DNA of 13,607 nt, taken from NCBI GenBank assembly GCA_937880795.1, contig CALGRQ010000148.1, positions 1 through 13,607 on the forward strand, written 5' to 3'. Below the pieces are notes generated by a model. That model was not told the origin of the DNA. It saw only the letters and a list, made by a program, of their open reading frames with translations, and searched no databases. Both the position numbers and the translations under genes were made by a program. Origin of the DNA: an uncultured Dyadobacter sp. (lineage in GTDB: Bacteria; Bacteroidota; Bacteroidia; Cytophagales; Spirosomataceae). Of this stretch, positions 7,696 through 13,607 are shown piece after piece; the first letter of the stretch is position 1; each line of letters opens with the position of its first letter.

Positions 7696-8493
7696 TCAAT
7701 TAACTCCCAAATGCTTGTCTGACGACAGCAATCCATTTTTGGTGAGAATTTCACGCGCCAGATTAAGATAACTAATAGCGCCCTTACTGTCAGCGTCCTG
7801 GGCCATTACCGGTATACCGTAACTAGGTGCTTCACTAATGCGGACATTCCTAGGAATAATGGTGTTGAAAACCAGAGATTCAAAATGACTTGTAACTTCA
7901 TTTACCACCTGATTTGACAAACGTAGACGTAAGTCATACATGGTTAATAAAATTCCTTCTATTACCAACGCCGTATTGAGTCGTGACTGAATAATGGTAA
8001 TTGTGTTCAACAATTTACCTAAACCTTCCAGTGCAAAATATTCACATTGCACGGGTATAATGACAGAGTCCGCTGCTGTAAGGCTATTAATGGTAATAAG
8101 ACCTAACGAAGGTGAGCAATCTATCACAATAAAGTCATAGGTTTCGCGTACCTCAGCTATCGCGTCTTTCATACGAAGCTCTCTGTTTTTGAGATTAATC
8201 ATCTCTATTTCCGCTCCAACTAAATCTATGTGAGACGGTAAAAGATTCAAATTTGGAAAGTCGGTTTCCAAAATAATATCCGCAGTTCGTGCCTGCTCCA
8301 CCATGCATTCGTAAATGCTGTTTTCCATTTCCTGCGGATTAAAGCCCAATCCGGAAGTAGAATTGGCCTGAGGATCAGCATCGATCAACAATGTCTTAAA
8401 CTCCAAAGCTGCTAAACTTGCAGCCAGGTTAATGGCAGTGGTGGTTTTCCCTACTCCCCCTTTTTGATTTGCGATTGCAATTACTTTGCCCAT
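7696..8493 (-). CDS. parA: ParA/Soj chromosome-partitioning ATPase
   Basis: A 265-residue deviant-Walker ATPase that binds the nucleoid nonspecifically and is stimulated by ParB to drive origin segregation. The deviant Walker A KGGVGKTTT (11-19) has the signature lysine at position 11 and Lys16. DADPQANS (38-45) is the Walker A' segment and FIVIDCSPSLG (121-131) is Walker B. It lacks the N-terminal helix-turn-helix extension of plasmid type Ia ParA, so it is the chromosomal Soj type. ATG at 8493 starts MGKVIAIANQKGG. It is the first gene of the cluster and parB follows after 23 bp. A candidate promoter lies at 8569-8598, and a half-site resembling parS sits just downstream of it. Confidence 0.97.
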   Translation of the reverse strand: MGKVIAIANQKGGVGKTTTAINLAASLAALEFKTLLIDADPQANSTSGLGFNPQEMENSIYECMVEQARTADIILETDFPNLNLLPSHIDLVGAEIEMINLKNRELRMKDAIAEVRETYDFIVIDCSPSLGLITINSLTAADSVIIPVQCEYFALEGLGKLLNTITIIQSRLNTALVIEGILLTMYDLRLRLSNQVVNEVTSHFESLVFNTIIPRNVRISEAPSYGIPVMAQDADSKGAISYLNLAREILTKNGLLSSDKHLGVN

Positions 8494-8551
8494 GTATTCA
8501 TGTGAGTTACCAGGCTCAAATTTCCACTATTCAGGGCAAACCACCAAAAAA

Positions 8552-8560
8552 TGTTCCACG
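8552..8560 (+). promoter_or_regulatory. parS-like half-site upstream of parA
   Basis: TGTTCCACG matches one half of the parS palindrome (TGTTYCACGTGRAACA) but the other half is absent. It lies at the predicted parA transcription start. A second half-match, TGTTTCACG, lies at 8654-8662, across the radical SAM gene's stop codon. They could be weak ParB sites or chance matches. Confidence 0.25.
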
Positions 8561-8568
8561 GACTTTTT

Positions 8569-8598
8569 GTAAATTAACCTAATCTATTCAAAATCAAA
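8569..8598 (-). promoter_or_regulatory. Candidate parA promoter
   Basis: On the minus strand TTTG (8598-8595), an 18-nt spacer and TAATTTAC (8576-8569) resemble the Bacteroidota vegetative promoter. The predicted start would be near 8562, about 70 nt before the parA ATG. It is a partial match; the last two -7 bases deviate. Confidence 0.4.
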
Positions 8599-8624
8599 TA
8601 TATAAACATAAATAATATTTGATT
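8592..8624. repeat. AT-rich inverted repeat upstream of parA
   Basis: AATCAAATAT (8592-8601) and ATATTTGATT (8615-8624) are perfectly complementary, with a 13-nt loop. It overlaps the putative parA -33 and follows the radical SAM gene. It may be an operator or a weak terminator. A second small palindrome, CCAAATTTGG, lies at 8641-8650. Confidence 0.5.
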
Positions 8625-8657
8625 AAAATTTTATTAATGACCAAATTTGGCAATGTT

Positions 8658-9680
8658 TCACGCCCAAACCTGGGTTCCTTCAGTACAGTTTTTACACATT
8701 TCGATCTCTGATCGAGACCGTATCAGCGATGCACGGAAGTCCTGATACTTTTCACCCCTCCAAAGTTGAGTGAAGGTTTGTTTCTTCATATCACCCAGCT
8801 GATATTCCGCGTCCTTATCGAAGCAACAAGGTACCACAGCTCCATCCCAAGTAATGACGCAAGAATGCCACATTTTCCAACAATGATCTACAAACTTGTT
8901 TTTAATAGAATAGCCACCGTCTTCCTTTTTCTTGTAGCGCGAGTATTTATCGATCGTCGGGATCAGGTCTGAACCCTCTTCGTAGTCATAAATTTGTGCA
9001 GTTTTGAGCCCCACTTCATCAACCCCCATTTCCAAGGCCAGCTTCTTCACATCTTCGATCTGGTGTTCATTGGGTTTCACTACCAGAAATTGAAAAATCA
9101 CGTGAGGGGTACTTGATTTAAGCTCCCTTTTCCATTTGATGATGTTACGCGTTCCTTCGAGTACCTTTTCAAGATTCCCTCCTATACGATACTGTTGGTA
9201 TACGTCCTGTGTTGTTCCGTCAATAGATATAATCAAACGATCCAGACCCGACTCAACCGTTTTTCTGGCCTTTTCATCGGTCAAATAATGGGCATTCGTA
9301 GAAGTTGCTGTGTATATACCCTTATCGTGTGCATACTGAACAAGCTCAAAGAATTTGGGATGCAAATAAGGCTCTCCCTGAAAATAGAAAATCAGATAAA
9401 GGAGTGTATCCGCCAGTTCATCTATGGTTTTTTTGTAAAGTTTTTCCTCCATCATACCGGTAGGCCTCGTAAAAGACCTTAACCCGCTTGGGCACTCCGG
9501 ACAGCGCAAATTGCACGAAGTAGTTGGTTCGAAGGAAATGGCGATGGGCATCCCCCAGTGAACGGGACGTCCGGTAGCCTTGGAGTAGAAATAACTTCCT
9601 AATACTTGAATTGCATTCCAGGCCCGGCGTGGCGACACCTTCGACATCAAGTTTAGACCATCTTTATAATTTTTATTCAT
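8658..9680 (-). CDS. Radical SAM protein with SPASM domain, substrate unknown
   Basis: A 340-residue radical SAM enzyme. TTSCNLRCPECPSG (53-66) carries the CxxxCxxC motif (C56, C60, C63) that binds the SAM-cleaving 4Fe-4S cluster. FQGEPYLHP (100-108) contains the GEP motif that contacts SAM. The C-terminal SPASM region has further cysteines for auxiliary clusters: C267, C274, C285, C286, C329 and C332, in CWKMWHSCVITWDG and VVPCCFD and CKNC. The family includes peptide-maturing and anaerobic sulfatase-maturing enzymes. No precursor peptide, transporter or sulfatase gene lies nearby, so the substrate cannot be deduced. The start ATG at 9680 gives a basic, tryptophan-containing N-terminal extension before the barrel (MNKNYKDGLNLMSK). 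It lies between the lrp-like gene and parA, 73 bp after the former, and could be cotranscribed with it. There is no signal peptide, so it is cytoplasmic. Confidence 0.9.
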   Translation of the reverse strand: MNKNYKDGLNLMSKVSPRRAWNAIQVLGSYFYSKATGRPVHWGMPIAISFEPTTSCNLRCPECPSGLRSFTRPTGMMEEKLYKKTIDELADTLLYLIFYFQGEPYLHPKFFELVQYAHDKGIYTATSTNAHYLTDEKARKTVESGLDRLIISIDGTTQDVYQQYRIGGNLEKVLEGTRNIIKWKRELKSSTPHVIFQFLVVKPNEHQIEDVKKLALEMGVDEVGLKTAQIYDYEEGSDLIPTIDKYSRYKKKEDGGYSIKNKFVDHCWKMWHSCVITWDGAVVPCCFDKDAEYQLGDMKKQTFTQLWRGEKYQDFRASLIRSRSEIEMCKNCTEGTQVWA

Positions 9681-9753
9681 TCGTTATCGCTTTTACCATC
9701 GCTTATGTCCTATTGATTAAGGGATATGACTCCATACATGGCGAGCCTATTAC

Positions 9754-10215
9754 CTATTGAACCGAAATTTCTGTCGTATGCTTAATTTCCGAAATCACGA
9801 AGTAGCTACTGATGTGTAACACGCTACTAAGGGCAGAAAGTTTAAATTGATAAAATTGATTGTATTCTTCAGAGTCCGCAACCATTACTTTTAACATATA
9901 GTCGAAGTTACCCGATACCACTGAACATTCCATCACTTCGGACATTTCTGAGATCGCTCTATTAAATTCCTCAAAGCTCTCTTTTCGCTGTTTATCTAGC
10001 GTAATGTGACAATATACGATCAAGGACTTTCCTAGTTTTCGTCTATTGAGCAAGCACACGTATCGATCTATATAACCTTCTCTTTCCAATTTTCGTATGC
10101 GTTCGTGCACGGGTGTAACCGATAAATTGATCTTTCCGGCAATTTCCTTAATAGTTAATTGCGCATTCTCCTGCAAAAGGGCCAGTATCTTTTTATCGGT
10201 GGAATCAGGATGCAT
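9754..10215 (-). CDS. Lrp/AsnC family transcriptional regulator
   Basis: A 153-residue leucine-responsive-type regulator that binds DNA as dimers or octamers and senses amino acids. The N-terminal winged helix (about 4-60) has TDKKILALLQ and the helix-turn-helix LTIKEIAGKINLSVTPVHER. The RAM (ASNC) ligand-binding domain follows (about 65-143), with VSGNFDYMLKVMVAD as the effector-pocket signature. The ATG at 10215 is chosen because family members start just before the D-x-x-D-x-x-I-L motif; the frame extends to ATG 10263, which would add 16 atypical residues. It is divergent from ald, as in organisms where an Lrp-type regulator controls alanine dehydrogenase, so regulation of ald by alanine or other amino acids is inferred. 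Confidence 0.95.
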   Translation of the reverse strand: MHPDSTDKKILALLQENAQLTIKEIAGKINLSVTPVHERIRKLEREGYIDRYVCLLNRRKLGKSLIVYCHITLDKQRKESFEEFNRAISEMSEVMECSVVSGNFDYMLKVMVADSEEYNQFYQFKLSALSSVLHISSYFVISEIKHTTEISVQ

Positions 10216-10328
10216 AAAGAATTTTTTATGGTGTAAGATTTTCGGTGACGAACCCAAAAGCATTTTTTTTTACAAAAGTCAAAAAAAATAGTTTTGTTTT
10301 CTATACAATTGGTCTCTCAAAGAATCAT

Positions 10329-10354
10329 TTTCCATAATAAGTTAATTTTGGAAA
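10329..10354. promoter_or_regulatory. Candidate ald -7 element inside an inverted repeat
   Basis: TAATTTTG (10343-10350) exactly fits the Bacteroidota -7 consensus, about 41 nt before the ald ATG, but no -33 TTTG is found at proper spacing. It is enclosed by the inverted repeat TTTCCA (10329-10334) and TGGAAA (10349-10354), a reasonable candidate operator for the divergent Lrp-type regulator. The rest of the spacer (10216-10328) holds A- and T-runs near 10262-10290 that may bend DNA. Confidence 0.3.
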
Positions 10355-10391
10355 GAATAAAAACTTTCTATCAAGCCTAACATTCCAACCT

Positions 10392-11484
10392 ATGATCATC
10401 GGCGTTCCAAAAGAAATCAAAAACAATGAAAACCGCGTAGCTGTGACTCCAGCGGGTGTAACCGAGTTTCGAAAGTGCGGCCATTCGGTATATGTACAAA
10501 GTCAGGCAGGAGCAGGTAGCGGATTTTCTGACGAGCAATATTCAGAATCTGGTGCAACCATTCTTTCTACCATTGAAGAAGTATATGCAATTGCCGAGAT
10601 GATTATCAAGGTGAAAGAGCCCATTGCCAGTGAATACCCTCTCATTAAAAAAGACCAACTGTTGTTTACATACTTTCACTTTGCATCGTCGGAACCTTTA
10701 ACAAAGGCTATGATTGATAGAAGAGCGGTATGCTTGGCTTATGAAACCGTTGAGAAAGCCGATCGTAGTTTACCGTTGCTAATACCCATGAGTGAAGTGG
10801 CAGGACGTATGGCTATACAGGAAGGTGCAAAATATCTCGAAAAGCCCATGGGCGGGTTTGGCATTTTACTGGGTGGTGTTGCCGGGGTTAAACCAGCCAA
10901 TGTATTGGTATTAGGCGGTGGAATTGTAGGAACGCAAGCTGCTAAGATGGCCGCCGGACTAGGTGCCAACGTTACGATTGTTGATATAAGTCTCCCTCGC
11001 CTCCGTTACCTGGAAGATATCATGCCGGCTAATGTGGATACGGTGATGTCCAATGAATATAACATTCGCGAACTGATCAAAGGCGCTCATTTAATTATTG
11101 GTGGAGTACTCATCCCTGGTGCAAAAGCCCCTTCATTAATCACCAGAGACATGCTAAAACATATGAAGCCTGGTACAGTTATGGTGGATGTAGCCATAGA
11201 TCAGGGTGGATGTTTCGAAACGTCTCATCCTACCACTCATGAAAATCCTGTATATGAGGTAGATGGAGTGGTTCATTATTGCGTGGCCAATATGCCAGGT
11301 GCAGTGCCGTATACATCAACGCTCGCTCTTACCAACGCAATTGGCCAATTTGGGCTGGAAAAAGGCCTGTGCCAGCAGTGACGAATTGAGGAAAGGATTA
11401 AACATCGTAGATGGCAAAATTGTATTCCGAGGCGTATCTGAGGCTTGGAACTTACCCTTTTCCGAAGTTACAGATGTTTTATAA
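10392..11484 (+). pseudogene. ald: Alanine dehydrogenase, frameshifted by a probable 20-nt deletion
   Basis: Alanine dehydrogenase oxidatively deaminates L-alanine to pyruvate and ammonia with NAD+. The first frame (10392-11381) encodes the family sequence through residue 316. Key residues are at canonical numbers: Arg15, Lys75 (IIKVKEP), His96 (TYFHFA), the NAD-binding GGGIVGTQAA (175-184), Asp198 and Asp270 (VAIDQGGCFET). After TLALTNA the frame runs into 13 unrelated residues (IGQFGLEKGLCQQ) and stops. The expected C-terminus continues in another frame from 11338 (QLANLGWKKACASSDELRKG and on) to the stop at 11482-11484, 48 residues. Homologues have about six residues (T-x-P-Y-x-L) between these parts. 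316+6+48 gives 370, the normal family length, so 20 nt appear to be missing at 11337-11340. The C-terminal part contributes to the catalytic domain, so the truncated product is probably inactive. A sequencing error seems less likely than for a one-base shift but is possible. A terminator follows. Confidence 0.88.
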
Positions 11485-11492
11485 ATTCGCGA

Positions 11493-11530
11493 TCCCTTCT
11501 ACGCAAAAAAACGTAGAAGGGAATTTTTAT
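11493..11530 (+). terminator. Rho-independent terminator of ald
   Basis: TCCCTTCTACG (11493-11503) pairs perfectly with CGTAGAAGGGA (11512-11522) around an A-rich loop, followed by AATTTTTAT. It begins 9 nt past the ald stop in the downstream frame, supporting that the gene once ended at 11484. Confidence 0.92.
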
Positions 11531-11788
11531 TTGCATCTGTGATAATTATATTTCGTTCATAAGTATCAATAGGGTTAAGAACCCATACCTCACCATTCAG
11601 CTGATAGAGTTTCAATCTTTACTCATAGCATTGGAATCTATAATTATTCCACAATAGAATATTGGTTACACAGGAAAAATACGTCAATTAACGGCGCTCA
11701 GAGCCAATTTTCGATTAAAAAGTTCAAAAATTGAGATCCCATAAAAATGAGCATTTCTAAAAATATTACAATTATTAATCTCAAAGCA
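11531..11788. other. Non-coding AT-rich spacer
   Basis: No reading frame here resembles a protein. Only small inverted repeats are visible: GGGTT/AACCC (11572-11576 and 11580-11584) and GGAAT/ATTCC (about 11631-11649). Neither has a T-run. I see no tRNA or other recognised RNA. Confidence 0.5.
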
Positions 11789-11818
11789 TTGCTTCTAAGA
11801 ATATAATTACTATTTTTG
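11789..11818 (+). promoter_or_regulatory. Strong Bacteroidota-type promoter
   Basis: TTG (11789-11791), exactly 19 nt, then TATTTTTG (11811-11818) matches TTG-N19-TAnnTTTG in full. The predicted start is near 11825, 343 nt before the helicase ATG. It is the best promoter match in the window and has no protein gene immediately downstream. Confidence 0.55.
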
Positions 11819-11824
11819 CATAAA

Positions 11825-11985
11825 ATTTGAACGAACATCCGTTCGCTTCTCTGCTTCATTCCTGGTTTAGGTGTTATACACACCACCCAACCTTTAACAT
11901 GTCCGGTTGGTTAATACCGTTTCGTCATGCAGAGCCCCACGGATGGTTTGTGGTTGGTGGGCTTTCGCGCAATCCCCTTTTTAAA
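11825..11985 (+). ncRNA. Putative structured RNA or helicase leader
   Basis: Beginning about 6 nt past the predicted start, segments are complementary in nested order. AACGAACATCCGT (11831-11842 with its flank) pairs with ACGGATG-g-TTTGT (11939-11951), 12 bp with one bulge and one wobble. Inside it CTCTGC (11849-11854) pairs with GCAGAG (11929-11934). Inside that are hairpins GGTGT/ACACC (11870-11874, 11880-11884) and CCAACC/GGTTGG (11887-11892, 11905-11910). An alternative stem, AGCC(C)CAC (11933-11940) with GTGGGCT (11957-11963), would break the closing stem. A T-run preceded by C-rich sequence (about 11974-11982) could end a short transcript. It may be an independent small RNA (a 6S-like rod is one possibility) or the 5' leader of the helicase mRNA. 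I do not recognise tmRNA, RNase P RNA or SRP RNA signatures. The 3' end is a guess. Confidence 0.35.
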
Positions 11986-12009
11986 AAAATAAAACTGGTA
12001 GTCATCCGG

Positions 12010-12037
12010 TTTGTCGTATAGAACGTATCATATTTTG
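12010..12037 (+). promoter_or_regulatory. Possible second helicase promoter
   Basis: TTTG (12010-12013), 17 nt and TATTTTG (12031-12037) loosely resemble the Bacteroidota promoter, with a -7 one base short. If used, the leader would be about 124 nt. Confidence 0.22.
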
Positions 12038-12085
12038 ATCCGGCAGACAATATGGCTTTTAGTTGTGCCATTGGGTTAATCTTAT

Positions 12086-12123
12086 ATTTCATACCACTTG
12101 TATGAAATCAGATTCCTGAATCT
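12086..12123 (+). promoter_or_regulatory. Two adjacent hairpins in the helicase leader
   Basis: ATTTCATAC (12086-12094) and GTATGAAAT (12100-12108) form a perfect 9-bp stem with loop CACTT. Immediately after, AGATTC (12110-12115) and GAATCT (12118-12123) form a 6-bp inverted repeat with a 2-nt centre. No T-run follows, so they are more likely leader structures or operators than terminators. They end 44 nt before the helicase ATG. Confidence 0.5.
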
Positions 12124-12167
12124 TAAACAACTGTATCACATAAGAGTTTAATAACAATAACGATAGA

Positions 12168-13607
12168 ATGACAACTGAAACAATTGAAAATTTTGAGACT
12201 TTCGCTGACTTGGGAATCTCAGAATCTATCCTACAGGCCTTAACTGAAATGGGTTTCGAAAAACCCTCTCCTATACAGGCTCAAGGAATTCCTGCAGTAT
12301 TGAAAGGATCCGATGTAATCGGACAGGCTCAAACTGGAACAGGTAAAACCGCCGCCTTTGGTATCCCCGTACTTGAAAGAATTGACACAGCAACTAACGC
12401 CGTTCAGGCTCTTATTCTTTGCCCTACCCGTGAACTAGCGGTGCAGGTTTCTGAGGAGCTTGGTCGGTTGGCAAAATATCAAAGAGGATTAAGAATTGAA
12501 GCGATATATGGTGGAGATTCCATCGATCGTCAGATCCGTTCTCTAAAAAGAGGTGTACATATTGTAGTAGGTACTCCAGGTCGTGTAATGGACCATATGG
12601 AACGTCGTACCTTGAAGTTTGATCAAGTGCGTATGATGGTTCATGATGAAGCGGATGAAATGCTAGACATGGGCTTCCGTGAAGACATCGAAAGCATTCT
12701 TGCAGAAATGCCAGAAGATCGTCAAACAATTCTGTTCTCGGCTACTATGTCGAAACCAATTATGTCGATCACAAAACGCTTCCTTAATGATCCAGTATTG
12801 ATTAAAGTAGTTCGTAATGAACTTACTAACGTAAACATTGAACAAGTTTGCTTCGAGGTGAAACCTCAGGCAAAAGTGGAGGTTATGACACGTCTTATCG
12901 ACATGTATCACCTGAAATCACTACTTGTATTCTGTAACACAAAACGTAAGGTAGACGAAATCGTTGAGGATCTTCAACTTCGCGGATATGCATCAGAAGG
13001 TATTCATGGAGACCTTCGTCAGCAACAACGTAGCAATGTAATGAGCAAATTTAAGGCTGGTGTTACCACCATTCTTGTTGCAACAGACGTAGCTGCACGT
13101 GGTATTGATGTGAGTGGATTGGATGGGGTAATCAACTACGACATTCCTTTGGACGAAGAGTATTACGTACACCGTATCGGCCGTACAGGTCGTGCCGGAA
13201 TGTCCGGTAAAGCCTTCTCTCTGGTTGCTCGCGATGAGAAGTTCCGGTTGAGAAGTATTGAAAACTACACAAAAGTAAAAATCGAGAAAGGTGTTATTCC
13301 TTCTTTCGAAGATATCGTTGGCGTTCGTAAGGCACGTTTCGTAGAAAATATCTCTACTACTATTCAGGAAAGCAACGACTCTGACCTATATCAGGATGTA
13401 CTGGAAATGCTTCACCACAGTGGCTTCTCTACTGAACAAATTGTAGGAGCTATGGCGAAGCAAATTATGGGTGTTCAGAAAAATGAATATTCAGACAGCA
13501 ACTTGGCATGGGAAGAAAGACGTGGTGGCGATCGTTACGAACGCGGAGATCGTCGCGGTGGTGATGACCGCCGTGGTGGAAGCCGCTTTGAAAGAGGTGG
13601 AAGAGAT
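12168..13607 (+). CDS. deaD: DEAD-box ATP-dependent RNA helicase, C-terminus beyond the window
   Basis: A cytoplasmic RNA helicase of the DeaD/CsdA type, which remodels RNA in ribosome assembly and cold adaptation. 480 codons are visible and the frame is open at the edge. All helicase motifs are present: Q motif FEKPSPIQ (30-37), I AQTGTGK (54-60), Ia PTREL (86-90), Ib TPGR (136-139), II DEAD (160-163), III SAT (191-193), IV LVFCNT (253-258), V ATDVAARGID (305-314) and VI HRIGRTGR (335-342). A helical region at about 390-440 resembles the DeaD post-core dimerisation region. It is followed by an Arg-Gly-Asp-rich tail of RGGDR/ERGDRRGG repeats, which likely binds RNA. The ATG at 12168 is preferred because it lies directly before the Q-motif region (MTTETIENFETFADLGI). 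No Shine-Dalgarno is evident. The long leader (up to 343 nt) with hairpins suggests post-transcriptional control, as for cold-induced helicases. A DbpA-type RNA-binding domain could lie past the edge. Confidence 0.95.
   Translation, partial: MTTETIENFETFADLGISESILQALTEMGFEKPSPIQAQGIPAVLKGSDVIGQAQTGTGKTAAFGIPVLERIDTATNAVQALILCPTRELAVQVSEELGRLAKYQRGLRIEAIYGGDSIDRQIRSLKRGVHIVVGTPGRVMDHMERRTLKFDQVRMMVHDEADEMLDMGFREDIESILAEMPEDRQTILFSATMSKPIMSITKRFLNDPVLIKVVRNELTNVNIEQVCFEVKPQAKVEVMTRLIDMYHLKSLLVFCNTKRKVDEIVEDLQLRGYASEGIHGDLRQQQRSNVMSKFKAGVTTILVATDVAARGIDVSGLDGVINYDIPLDEEYYVHRIGRTGRAGMSGKAFSLVARDEKFRLRSIENYTKVKIEKGVIPSFEDIVGVRKARFVENISTTIQESNDSDLYQDVLEMLHHSGFSTEQIVGAMAKQIMGVQKNEYSDSNLAWEERRGGDRYERGDRRGGDDRRGGSRFERGGRD

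Noticed and set aside
7673..7699. Upstream TTG start for parB giving nine more residues
   Set aside because: ParB homologues begin near MDISNKNKRMTGLGRG, and ATG at 7672 is a normal start, so the extension is less likely.
8654..8669. Full parS site at the end of the radical SAM gene
   Set aside because: Only the left half matches; the right half of the palindrome is not present.
10216..10263. Longer Lrp start at ATG 10263
   Set aside because: It would add 16 atypical residues; starting at 10215 gives 153 residues with the family-typical N-terminus.
10261..10290. Homopolymer A/T runs as a terminator between lrp and ald
   Set aside because: No GC-containing stem precedes them and both genes diverge from this region, so termination is not expected.
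11698..11886. 62-codon minus-strand frame in the helicase leader
   Set aside because: No recognisable motif, and it spans the plus-strand promoter and structured region.
11825..12000. tmRNA, RNase P RNA or SRP RNA
   Set aside because: None of their conserved signatures (for example a terminal ACCA with T-arm, GAGGAAAGUCC, or the SRP GGAA tetraloop region) is visible.
11827..12021. 64-codon TTG-start reading frame downstream of the strong promoter
   Set aside because: Its translation resembles no family I recognise, is rich in His, Trp and Phe, and overlaps the complementary RNA segments. It is more likely accidental in a structured RNA, though a leader peptide cannot be excluded.

Overview
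The window looks like chromosomal DNA of a member of the Bacteroidota, most likely order Cytophagales (the order is inferred). Three things point there. The gene string parA-parB-DUF5683-dapB-lepB-lepB is typical of the phylum. DUF5683 proteins are largely confined to it. Candidate promoters fit the Bacteroidota form (TTG or TTTG, about 17-20 nt, TAnnTTTG), and clear Shine-Dalgarno sequences are mostly missing. There are no phage, transposon, CRISPR or plasmid genes; this is ordinary core genome with some unusual intergenic structure.

Layout. 1-758 (minus) is the N-terminal two thirds of dprA, cut by the window edge. Divergent from it, 891-2711 (plus) encodes a CBM48-GH13 glucan-active enzyme. 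It converges on a minus-strand cluster running from 8493 down to 2784: parA, parB, a DUF5683 membrane protein, dapB and two tandem signal peptidase I genes. A strong terminator follows the first lepB, and the second lepB seems to have its own promoter beside a 41-bp palindrome. Upstream of parA lie a radical SAM/SPASM gene (8658-9680, minus) and an Lrp/AsnC regulator (9754-10215, minus). The regulator is divergent from alanine dehydrogenase (10392-11484, plus), which is broken by a frameshift. After a strong terminator comes about 640 bp without a convincing protein gene. It contains a good promoter and nested complementary segments suggesting a structured RNA or a long leader. It precedes a DEAD-box RNA helicase (12168 onward, plus), cut by the right edge.

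How the genes work together. The minus-strand cluster combines chromosome segregation (ParA/ParB), an uncharacterised envelope protein, lysine/diaminopimelate synthesis for peptidoglycan (DapB) and cleavage of exported-protein signal peptides (two LepB). It reads as a growth and cell-envelope housekeeping cluster. The Lrp-ald pair is a classic local regulator and target for alanine catabolism. Here ald carries what looks like a 20-nt deletion between GCAA microhomologies, so the pathway may be lost in this strain.

Most interesting items: the ald deletion, the putative structured RNA upstream of the helicase, the 41-bp palindrome and diverged active-site motif of the tandem lepB pair, and mutually exclusive hairpins between the GH13 gene and lepB. 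I saw no clearly new multi-gene system.
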